Assembly: GCA_002491905.1 (NCBI GenBank)
Contig: DKWV01000055.1
Location: 32,616-47,703 of the forward strand
From: Lachnospiraceae bacterium UBA7143
GTDB lineage: Bacteria > Bacillota > Clostridia > Lachnospirales > Lachnospiraceae
Direction of reading: 5' to 3'
Length of the DNA: 15,088 nt
Shown here in pieces: positions 1 to 6,218 of the stretch. Each line of letters starts with the position of its first letter. The stretch's first letter is position 1. The translations under genes were made by a program, and so were the position numbers. The notes under the pieces were generated by a model. The model saw only the letters and a list, made by a program, of their open reading frames with translations. It made no database searches and was not told the DNA's origin.

Positions 1-860
1 ACAAATATTGTTTGACTTTCAACTATAAAAATGAAATTATCTAATGGCAAGATTCCTCTTTGATATAACTTAACCAAATATATTAATATAATAAATTCAA
101 TTACATACATAAATATTGACCAAATAATATTTATTATTGTCCATTTTTCTGAATATCTCAAAGAGATTTTCTTTTTTTGTAAAAAAAAGTCTTCTCTTTT
201 TTTCAAAATCCAATAATCGCTTTTATATATCCTGTTCTCTTTGATGCTTTTTTTATTCCTTAGTAAATTATCAATATATAAAATATTTCTTTCCGCCGGT
301 TCCTTTTTTTTAATTAATTTAATATTTTCACTTGTACTCTTTCCTGTAAATAAATTCTGCAATATACACGAAACTATAAAAAGACCCAAAACAATTTTGT
401 TAATATAAAAAACAGAAAGAGCTGTAATAATTACTCCAGCAAATTCTCCTATTAAGCTACTAAGAGATAAAATTAGTTCCCTAATTTCATTATCAATTGC
501 TTTGCGACTATATGTTATTTTTTGCAAAAAAGAACTTTTATCTAGTTCAGTTAATATCTTACTATGTATGCAGAAAAATAAAGTCCTATATAATGAGCAA
601 GAGATTTTCAATTGCATTTTATCCATTAATATATTAATAATTCCACTAAAAACAAGTCGTAAAATATATATAAACATCAACAATATTATACTTATATATA
701 CTATAAAATTTAATTCACTAATTTGCGCAATCATCTCTTTTAACAATATTGATCCCAATGGATAAAGACAACTATTTATAATTTGACATACAAAAATAAA
801 CACTATACTAAAAGCACTACACTGAAGTATTTTTTTCCCTAATCCCCAATATTTTTTCAA
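1..860 (-). CDS. ABC exporter, membrane-domain part, truncated by the window edge
   Basis: Reading the minus strand from a TTG at 860 gives 286 codons without a stop up to the window edge, so the gene continues beyond it. The start is chosen because AGGTGA lies a few bases upstream and no ATG lies close by. The product begins directly with membrane segments (about residues 12-35, 52-76, 138-153, 155-172 and 241-264). These are joined by charged helices, and the Lys/Glu/Arg-rich stretch near residues 185-240 resembles the cytoplasmic loops of type-I ABC exporters; the ATPase domain should follow outside the window. There is no N-terminal C39 peptidase domain, so this exporter would not itself cut a leader. 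It follows the two precursor genes after a terminator hairpin, so the likely cargo is the modified peptide or peptides. A role in immunity is also possible. The family is inferred from topology, not from a search. Confidence 0.75.
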   Translation of the reverse strand, partial: MKKYWGLGKKILQCSAFSIVFIFVCQIINSCLYPLGSILLKEMIAQISELNFIVYISIILLMFIYILRLVFSGIINILMDKMQLKISCSLYRTLFFCIHSKILTELDKSSFLQKITYSRKAIDNEIRELILSLSSLIGEFAGVIITALSVFYINKIVLGLFIVSCILQNLFTGKSTSENIKLIKKKEPAERNILYIDNLLRNKKSIKENRIYKSDYWILKKREDFFLQKKKISLRYSEKWTIINIIWSIFMYVIEFIILIYLVKLYQRGILPLDNFIFIVESQTIF

Positions 861-1002
861 TTTCTCACCTCAATTAACTTTAGTTTATAGCAATGAGTGG
901 AACTCTGCACATTTGGAATTTATGTTACTTCACGAGATATGGTATGCTTTTTACCACTACAACATAGCTAACTCCATACTTCCTTTAAATAAATTTCTTT
1001 AC

Positions 1003-1038
1003 AAAAATATGTAAGGGAGGCTGCGCTCCCTCACATAT
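1003..1038 (-). terminator. Rho-independent terminator or attenuator after the precursor genes
   Basis: A 13-bp stem (1007-1019 with 1026-1038, one G-U pair) closes a 6-nt loop and is followed on the minus strand by five T (1003-1007). It lies 28 nt past the last precursor stop and about 145 nt before the transporter start. It would make the short precursor transcript abundant and let only read-through reach the transporter, a common arrangement in peptide operons. The remaining bases between 861 and 1065 hold no gene; I see no convincing separate promoter for the transporter. Confidence 0.8.
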
Positions 1039-1044
1039 ACAACT

Positions 1045-1057
1045 CACAATCGTATTA
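1045..1057 (+). repeat. 13-bp inverted repeat, left copy
   Basis: CACAATCGTATTA on the plus strand is exactly reverse-complementary to 1417-1429. The two copies bracket both precursor genes. This copy starts 9 bases downstream of the second precursor's stop codon. Confidence 0.7.
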
Positions 1058-1065
1058 TTTTGTTA

Positions 1066-1218
1066 TTATCTTGTTGAATGACTGGTGCACTTAAATTTGC
1101 TATCGCAATGCCAAGATCCGGACTCGCAACGGAAACTTTTGCAGGTATGACCATCGGTACATGATCCTTTCGGTTCAATACCTTTAGCCTCCGTAATATT
1201 AGGCGTTGTATACTTCAT
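1066..1218 (-). CDS. RiPP precursor peptide 2, five cysteines (50 aa)
   Basis: A 50-residue peptide begins at the ATG at 1218, preceded by AAGGAGGG about 10 nt upstream. An in-frame upstream ATG would give 66 aa but has no such ribosome site and would overlap precursor 1. The N-terminus, MKYTTP, matches precursor 1 (MKYSAP) and probably belongs to a leader of about 19 residues. The C-terminal half carries Cys20, 26, 31, 38 and 44, spaced C-x5-C-x4-C-x6-C-x5-C. Three cysteines follow an aromatic residue by two positions (Phe29, Trp36, Phe42) and a fourth follows His24. It lies 20 nt downstream of precursor 1 and just before the terminator. It is probably the substrate of the radical SAM enzyme encoded upstream. 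I do not recognise a named family; the activity (antimicrobial or signal) is unknown. Confidence 0.85.
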   Translation of the reverse strand: MKYTTPNITEAKGIEPKGSCTDGHTCKSFRCESGSWHCDSKFKCTSHSTR

Positions 1219-1238
1219 AATGTCTTCACCCTCCTTAC

Positions 1239-1397
1239 CTATGACTGTGTGTATGTGTTTTTGCAAGTAAAATCTTTCTTACATTTGAATGAACTGCAAG
1301 AAAAACTACCTGCATCACACACATATTTTGAGTTGCATACGCTGTCCTCAAATATTCTAGCGCTGTTTGTTGTGACTGTTGGTGCTGAGTATTTCAT
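1239..1397 (-). CDS. RiPP precursor peptide 1, five cysteines (52 aa)
   Basis: A 52-codon ORF starts at the ATG at 1397, 7 nt after a strong AAAGGAGG site, and ends with TAG at 1239-1241. The N-terminus MKYSAPTVTT is leader-like and related to precursor 2. The C-terminal region has Cys21, 27, 34, 39 and 45, spaced C-x5-C-x6-C-x4-C-x5-C, the mirror image of precursor 2. Four of the five cysteines are the third residue of an aromatic-x-Cys triplet (Tyr25, Phe32, Phe37, Phe43). The gene is the first small gene after the radical SAM/SPASM maturase (41 nt gap), the usual position for its substrate. Thioether or aromatic cross-links at these triplets are plausible but are inference. No double-Gly leader cleavage site is visible. 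Confidence 0.85.
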   Translation of the reverse strand: MKYSAPTVTTNSARIFEDSVCNSKYVCDAGSFSCSSFKCKKDFTCKNTYTQS

Positions 1398-1416
1398 ATT
1401 ACCACCTCCTTTGATT

Positions 1417-1429
1417 TAATACGATTGTG
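1417..1429 (-). repeat. 13-bp inverted repeat, right copy
   Basis: This is the exact reverse complement of 1045-1057. It lies between the maturase stop and the ribosome site of precursor 1, so the pair encloses the two precursor genes (360 bp between the copies). Confidence 0.7.
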
Positions 1430-1446
1430 TAATTGCCCATTTACTT

Positions 1447-2496
1447 TTATGTCTGCTCATTAATTAGCTTGTTCGCATACTCCTTCTTCCGATACTCACA
1501 ATGTCCATCTGTAAATTGTAAAGATCCTCGATTCGCAGCTTCGGCTATACATCCCCGTCCGCATACATTTTGCCATACACACGAAGCGCAATCATGCATA
1601 TAACATAAACTCATTTGACAAAATTTTATAAAACTATTAAATGCCGGAGAATCCATTATATCTGTTAATTTATCGTTGTAAATATTACCAAAGGAATATT
1701 CTTCGCCACCAAAGTTCTGACACAAATATACATTTCCTTTACTATCTATTCGCGGTGTAATCGGAACTTTTTCTTCACTTGGATGCAATATTGGGCATCC
1801 TGAATTATAAGAGGCTCCGGGTAAATCTATTTTTATACCTTTCTTCTCTGCTTCTTTGGTTATTTTATGTCCTTTTAACATCTCCAAAATTTTTTCATTT
1901 TCTTCCGTTGACATACATAGTGCATTTTTATTATTGATACTTCTTCCCTGTACCGAAATTGTTCCAAAGGAAATAGTCGATACCTTTTTCTTGCTCATTA
2001 CATCAATAAATTCCAACAGTTGCGATTTGTTGCATTGTGCAATCATAGAACGAATTACTATATTTTTATGGCCAGCATTAATCAAATGTTCTATTCCTTT
2101 AATTGTTTTTTTGAAAGCGCCTTCCCCGCATATCTGATCATGAATATCTTCACTAATTCCGTTAAGGCTTACCTGAACCGAAATATCATACTCGACAAAT
2201 TTTTTAGCTATTTCCTCAGTTATTTGTGTCCCATTGGTTATTATCAAAATATCTGACACACCTTTTTCTTTTGCCAACATTATCAATTCCCAAAATTTAG
2301 GATGAAGAAGTGGCTCTCCTCCTGAAATGGTCAATGAAAATTCTTTATTGTCATGTGCCGCCAGTATATTTTGAAAGCTTTCTACTGATATTTCATTTTT
2401 TTCTTTTCCAGAATCATTATAACAATGAATACATTTTAAATTGCATACGGACGTTATTTCCACATATGCTCCTGCAATATAATATGGTGTTTTCAT
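1447..2496 (-). CDS. Radical SAM/SPASM peptide maturase (349 aa)
   Basis: The enzyme should bind a reducing 4Fe-4S cluster and S-adenosylmethionine and install radical-based cross-links in the neighbouring peptides. Cys18, Cys22 and Cys25 form the CxxxCxxC cluster motif, and GGEP at 59-62 is the SAM-binding motif. The C-terminus is a SPASM domain for auxiliary clusters: Cys234, 259, 293, 298, then Cys303-x2-Cys306-x5-Cys312-x3-Cys316, and Cys333. Length and layout match maturases of sactipeptides, ranthipeptides and cyclophane RiPPs; the sequence alone does not decide which. The start is the ATG after AAGGAG. It lies 18 nt after the PqqD-like gene and 49 nt before precursor 1, so one operon is likely. 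There is no own N-terminal recognition domain, in keeping with the separate recognition protein upstream. Confidence 0.92.
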   Translation of the reverse strand: MKTPYYIAGAYVEITSVCNLKCIHCYNDSGKEKNEISVESFQNILAAHDNKEFSLTISGGEPLLHPKFWELIMLAKEKGVSDILIITNGTQITEEIAKKFVEYDISVQVSLNGISEDIHDQICGEGAFKKTIKGIEHLINAGHKNIVIRSMIAQCNKSQLLEFIDVMSKKKVSTISFGTISVQGRSINNKNALCMSTEENEKILEMLKGHKITKEAEKKGIKIDLPGASYNSGCPILHPSEEKVPITPRIDSKGNVYLCQNFGGEEYSFGNIYNDKLTDIMDSPAFNSFIKFCQMSLCYMHDCASCVWQNVCGRGCIAEAANRGSLQFTDGHCEYRKKEYANKLINEQT

Positions 2497-2514
2497 ACCG
2501 TTCTCCTTATACTA

Positions 2515-2799
2515 TTATTTATTTTGAAATGCTATAAATCCTCTTTTTTCAAACTCTGTTATTGCTTTTACAATATCCATCTCAACCATCTTCTCATCAA
2601 GATCTTCTTTTTCAATACATGCATCAATTAAACACCTAGTTAATGAATGTATACTTTCATTATCACAGTTTTCATACAAAAATTTACTCGTATTATTTAA
2701 CACCGATAACTCCCCATCCCTCCCAAGAATAATCAAATTATCCTCATGTACTTGATGCGGAAACTTTAGGGATATGTTTTTAATTAGTTTTTCTCTCAT
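2515..2799 (-). CDS. PqqD-like RiPP recognition element protein (94 aa)
   Basis: This small protein is probably the stand-alone leader-binding partner (RRE) of the maturase. Its length, its two short beta strands around residues 22-33 (LIILGRDGELSVLN), the following FLYENCD helix segment and the C-terminal helix ending in EKRGFI are the PqqD pattern, in which the winged-helix fold clamps the precursor leader next to the radical SAM enzyme. The start at 2799 has a good GGAGG site 6 nt upstream. It is the first gene of the operon, directly upstream of the maturase. The assignment rests on fold-like pattern and position; a search with an RRE profile would settle it. Confidence 0.75.
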   Translation of the reverse strand: MREKLIKNISLKFPHQVHEDNLIILGRDGELSVLNNTSKFLYENCDNESIHSLTRCLIDACIEKEDLDEKMVEMDIVKAITEFEKRGFIAFQNK

Positions 2800-3095
2800 T
2801 TTATTTCCTCCGATTATTTAATTTTTACTAAAATACTTTTTCTGCATCAGAATATGATACACAAAAAATAGTAGCATTAAGTATAATAATATATATGCGC
2901 ATGTACTTTTTCCGACATATCTCGCTGTTTTTCCCTAAATATACTGTTGTTTAGCATATATTAAAATTTCTTATTTCCAATAAACTTATTCCTCAATACG
3001 CTTATACGCGTATTTTGTATATCCATATATTTTGTATTTATTTCTTCTTGTTTAGGTAAAATATAGTCATAACATGAAAGGATGATGAAAATATT
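2800..3095. promoter_or_regulatory. Divergent control region between the RiPP and Agr-type operons
   Basis: This AT-rich, gene-free stretch of 296 bp must hold both promoters. For the minus strand, TATACT (2880-2885) is a possible -10 box with no good -35 box at 17 bp, as expected of an activator-dependent promoter. For the plus strand, TTGTAT (3032-3037) and TAAAAT (3057-3062) are possible boxes with a long 19-bp spacer. A shared control region makes it likely that the XRE and LytTR proteins act on both operons. Individual boxes are weakly supported. Confidence 0.5.
2995..3037. promoter_or_regulatory. Possible operator: inverted repeat plus direct repeats
   Basis: AATACGC (2995-3001) and GCGTATT (3008-3014) form a 7-bp inverted repeat with a 6-nt centre. 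Right after it, TATTTTGTAT occurs twice (3011-3020 and 3028-3037), 17 bp apart, the second copy overlapping the possible -35 box of the XRE operon. The placement fits a binding site for the XRE repressor-like protein or the LytTR regulator. No protein-specific consensus was recognised. Confidence 0.4.
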
Positions 3096-3512
3096 ATGGC
3101 TATACAGAACCGCATCCGTGAACTCAGAAAGAACCTAAGCATGTCGCAGGTCGGGCTTTCTCTGGTGCTTGGGACTACTCAGCAGGCGGTAAGCCGCATG
3201 GAGAAGAGTGGTGACATTCCGACAGACCTACTTATAAAAATGTCTGGATTCTTCAACGCGACTACGGATTACATACTGGGTATATCGGATTACAAGCGCG
3301 ATCTTAGTGGCCAGTTACGAATGAACCATGAAATGGACATGTATTACAATATCGTACTGCGATACCAACAGCTGTCCGAAGTCAACCGTCGGACTCTTTT
3401 GGCAATGTTAGATCGTCTAGAACAGGCTCAATACGAAGATGTCGCAAGTTACAGGAAAGTAGATGTTATACAAAAGGGGGATGATAAGAATGCTGAGGAT
3501 AGCAGTGTGTGA
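3096..3512 (+). CDS. XRE-family helix-turn-helix regulator (138 aa)
   Basis: Residues about 6-60 form a Cro/C1-type helix-turn-helix domain: RIRELRKNLSMSQ, then TTQQAVSRMEKSGDIP as the turn and recognition helix, and a TTDYILG end typical of XRE regulators. The C-terminal 75 residues are mostly helical and may dimerise or sense. The start is the ATG after AAAGGATGATG. Its last 23 nt overlap the start of the response regulator, so the two are translationally coupled. It is the first gene of the operon and lies next to a repeat-rich control region, so autoregulation and control of the divergent RiPP operon are reasonable guesses. Base composition is more GC-rich than the RiPP operon. Confidence 0.88.
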   Translation: MAIQNRIRELRKNLSMSQVGLSLVLGTTQQAVSRMEKSGDIPTDLLIKMSGFFNATTDYILGISDYKRDLSGQLRMNHEMDMYYNIVLRYQQLSEVNRRTLLAMLDRLEQAQYEDVASYRKVDVIQKGDDKNAEDSSV

Positions 3513-4233
3513 CGATGACAGACGTTTTGCCGCAAAACTTGAGGAAATGATTCTGCAAGAAGCACTGCAGGCAGGGCTCATTGCAGAAACGGAGACCTAT
3601 TCCGATGGCGACACGCTTATTGCCGATATACAAAAAGGTTACCGGTATGAACTAATCTTCCTCGATATTGAAATGGAACGTTTAAATGGTATCCGGGCGG
3701 CGCATGCCATCAGGGGGATGGATCGCTCGGTGCTGCTCATCTATGTATCCGGATATGAGCAGTACCTGAAAGAGCTGTTTGAAGTTGAGCCGTTCCGTTT
3801 CCTACAGAAACCGCTGGATGACGGGAGATTCCGGCGCTACTTCCATGAGGCATGTGAACGCATCGGCGATACGGACGCTTTTTACCAGTTTACGTTCAAC
3901 AAAAATATTCGCAAGGTTTCGCTCAGGGACACGGTATACTTTGAAAGTCGCAACCGGGTGGTATACATTGTCATGGATAATGGGACGGAGGAATATTTTT
4001 ACGGAAAGCTGAACGACGTGGAAAAACAGCTGGAAGAAAGTCGTTATCGGTTCCTTCGGATACACCAGTCATACCTCGTAAATTACAGCTATATAAAAAA
4101 GATGAGTTTTTCAGATATCACGCTTGTTACAGGCGGTGGGAAAGAGATTTCCCTGCGGATCAGCGAGGATAGGGAGAAGAAAATACGGGCACAACTGTGC
4201 GACATTGCCTCAGGAAAGGCAGGTGCGGAATGA
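3490..4233 (+). CDS. LytTR-family response regulator, AgrA-like (247 aa)
   Basis: The N-terminal receiver domain shows the acidic pocket Asp8-Asp9, phosphoacceptor Asp59 (FLDIEM), Ser87 and Lys107 (QKP). Residues about 135-240 are a LytTR DNA-binding domain (FYQFTFNKNIRKVSLRDT onward, with RIHQSYLVN near the middle). Such regulators are phosphorylated by AgrC-type kinases and bind direct repeats in promoters. The ATG at 3490 is preferred over upstream in-frame ATGs because AAAGGGGG lies at a proper distance and the protein then begins MLRIAVCDD, the usual receiver start. It overlaps the XRE gene upstream and the kinase start by ATGA downstream. Its targets probably include the divergent RiPP promoter, but that is inference. 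Confidence 0.92.
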   Translation: MLRIAVCDDDRRFAAKLEEMILQEALQAGLIAETETYSDGDTLIADIQKGYRYELIFLDIEMERLNGIRAAHAIRGMDRSVLLIYVSGYEQYLKELFEVEPFRFLQKPLDDGRFRRYFHEACERIGDTDAFYQFTFNKNIRKVSLRDTVYFESRNRVVYIVMDNGTEEYFYGKLNDVEKQLEESRYRFLRIHQSYLVNYSYIKKMSFSDITLVTGGGKEISLRISEDREKKIRAQLCDIASGKAGAE

Positions 4234-5534
4234 ATCCTGTATGCATTGTTTTAGGTGGTCTTTTCTTCCCCTGTTTTCAGTTGCTGACGATACGCAGAAT
4301 CATGAACGTTTTCTTTCATGACCAGCGTCGAACTCCTATTCGCTATGCCGCATGGACGGCCTATTACCTCCTTCTGGCTGCATCACAGCTTGGGGTAAAT
4401 ATCACACCTCCCGTATTTCTTACGTTCAACGCCCTGCTGATCTTCGCCGCCTGTACCTTTTCTTACCAGTCCGGCATTGGGACCCGTTGCATTTTTTCCG
4501 TGCTTGTGCTTGCAGTCTGGATGATGGCGGAGGTTTTCATAGGCGTCATCCTGTCCCTTATTGGCATGGACGGGTGGGGTCTGAGCACAGCTGGCACTGC
4601 CATATCGAACATACTCATGTTTGCAGGGTCAGTCATTGTCAGACATTATGCAAAAGGGAACTCCCGACCAGATCTGTCGATGCAGTGTATGATAGCAGTA
4701 GTGCTCATACCAATCGGCACCATCTTCCTGATGCACCATATCTTCCTAATCGTGGCGGAACATATGGAGTATTCCGCGTTCGCCATCGGCTCCAGCCTCA
4801 TTCTGCTGTTGTTGAACTATACTGCGTTTGAGGTATACGAGCAAATGATATGGGATGCCAGTGTACAGGAACGGAACCGCCTGTATGAACAGAAACTGGA
4901 ACTCCTGAGTCGGCAGGCTGAAGAACGGGAATCTTATGACAGGCAGACGCGCATGATGCGCCACGACATGAGAAACCATATGACGGGGCTTCTCGGCATG
5001 CTACAGGACGGCAACAGGGAACAGATGGAAGAATATATCCAGCTTATGTTGCGGGATATTGCAGATTGCAAACCTCAGGATGTCTCTCGCAGCGGGAATG
5101 CGGTGGTAGACGCTATCGTAAACCACAAGTGCAGTCAGGCACTTATGGACGGTATAGAGTTTGACGCAAACATATTCCTGCCTGCCATCCTACCTTTCCG
5201 GGCAGGTCACCTTGCCATCGTGTTCGGGAACCTGCTTGACAATGCGCTGGAAGCATGCCGGGAAATGGAGACTAGAAAACGGTGGGTAAATATAAAAGCA
5301 TCCTATACAAAAGAGATGCTGATGGTTTCAGTATGCAATTCCTGTCAAGTTCGTAAGAGGGACAGAGATGGGCGGTATGCCACGACAAAGAACGACCGGC
5401 ATATCCACGGTCTGGGGTTGTACTCTGTGGAGCAGGCGGTAGAGCCGTACTGTGGGCAGCTGGAAGTGGAATACAAGGACGGTGTTTTCCGTGCGGCAGT
5501 AGTGATGTATGGGTGCTATGGGGAAAATACTTAG
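4230..5534 (+). CDS. AgrC-like sensor histidine kinase, GHKL/HPK10 type (434 aa)
   Basis: The N-terminal 200 residues hold about six membrane segments, typical of peptide-sensing AgrC/ComD kinases. A helical linker follows, then the phosphorylation box MRHDMRNH (His245), the N box FGNLLDNALEAC (Asn338) and the G box HGLGLYSV (393-400). This is the HPK10 subclass without a classical extracellular domain. The ATG at 4230 overlaps the regulator's stop as ATGA, which fixes the start; the upstream in-frame ATG at 4197 lies inside the regulator gene. It should detect an extracellular peptide and phosphorylate the LytTR regulator. The AgrB-like gene follows after about 50 nt. Composition is balanced, unlike AgrB. 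Confidence 0.92.
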   Translation: MNPVCIVLGGLFFPCFQLLTIRRIMNVFFHDQRRTPIRYAAWTAYYLLLAASQLGVNITPPVFLTFNALLIFAACTFSYQSGIGTRCIFSVLVLAVWMMAEVFIGVILSLIGMDGWGLSTAGTAISNILMFAGSVIVRHYAKGNSRPDLSMQCMIAVVLIPIGTIFLMHHIFLIVAEHMEYSAFAIGSSLILLLLNYTAFEVYEQMIWDASVQERNRLYEQKLELLSRQAEERESYDRQTRMMRHDMRNHMTGLLGMLQDGNREQMEEYIQLMLRDIADCKPQDVSRSGNAVVDAIVNHKCSQALMDGIEFDANIFLPAILPFRAGHLAIVFGNLLDNALEACREMETRKRWVNIKASYTKEMLMVSVCNSCQVRKRDRDGRYATTKNDRHIHGLGLYSVEQAVEPYCGQLEVEYKDGVFRAAVVMYGCYGENT

Positions 5535-5583
5535 AGTTTTTATAAGTGATAAATATAGAAAATCTGATGTGAGGGTGATTTTA

Positions 5584-6186
5584 ATGGAATCTTTATCTCG
5601 GAAATTGACAGATTATATACTCAAAAAAGGCATAATTGACAAATGCAACTATGAAATATATCTATATGGTTTTCAAATTTTTTTGGAACTTTCCCTAAAC
5701 ATACTATGCAGTATTATCATTGCAGTCGTTTTAGACATGAAGATAGAATGTTTTCTTTTCTTCTTGTTTTTTATTCCCTTACGTTCTTACAATGGCGGTC
5801 TTCATATGGATCGCTACTTATCTTGTTTTCTGCTGTCATCTACAACTCTGACACTCACATTATTAATTGTAAAACACTTTACGATAGGACCAATATTTTC
5901 ATATTTTCTATATGCCATATCTGTTTTTATAATTATAATAACAGGACCTATCAACCACCCAAACAGAGAGGTCAACTCGGAGGAAAATATTCGATTTAAA
6001 ACAAAAACCAAAATTACTTTAGCATTAGGCTTTGTCATATCAATTACATTTTTAGTATTAGGCAATCATAGGTATTTATTTTTGGAAGCACTTGTATATG
6101 CACTTGTTTCATCAACTCTTTTAATCGGGCGATTGAAATATGTACAAAAAAGCAAAAAAGGAGTTGAGCCGCATAATAATAAATAG
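5584..6186 (+). CDS. agrB: AgrB-like membrane peptidase (200 aa)
   Basis: AgrB cysteine peptidases cut the AgrD propeptide at its C-terminal side and form the thiolactone autoinducer. The diagnostic element is present: RSYNGGLHMDRYLSC, with catalytic His74 and Cys81 seven residues apart, the same spacing as His77 and Cys84 of the Staphylococcus aureus enzyme. Several hydrophobic segments surround it (about 33-50, 56-66, 97-120 and 138-155). The ATG at 5584 has GAGGGTGA upstream; an in-frame extension to 5509 would overlap the kinase and lacks a ribosome site. The gene is clearly more AT-rich than the kinase and regulator before it. No AgrD-like ORF follows before the convergent gene, so the substrate is unknown. 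Confidence 0.9.
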   Translation: MESLSRKLTDYILKKGIIDKCNYEIYLYGFQIFLELSLNILCSIIIAVVLDMKIECFLFFLFFIPLRSYNGGLHMDRYLSCFLLSSTTLTLTLLIVKHFTIGPIFSYFLYAISVFIIIITGPINHPNREVNSEENIRFKTKTKITLALGFVISITFLVLGNHRYLFLEALVYALVSSTLLIGRLKYVQKSKKGVEPHNNK

Positions 6187-6218
6187 TGCTTTAGAAATAA
6201 TACATATTTACAATAATA

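Noticed and set aside
502..765. Plus-strand 87-aa ORF
   Set aside because: It lies antisense to the ABC exporter frame, is AT-rich nonsense-like sequence, and has no ribosome site.
1066..1266. 66-aa version of precursor 2
   Set aside because: The first 16 residues overlap the coding end of precursor 1, and the AAGGAGGG site supports the ATG at 1218 instead.
2923..2949. Possible LytTR binding direct repeats (AACAG on the minus strand, twice)
   Set aside because: Only five bases match and the period is 19 bp, whereas known LytTR sites repeat at about 21-22 bp.
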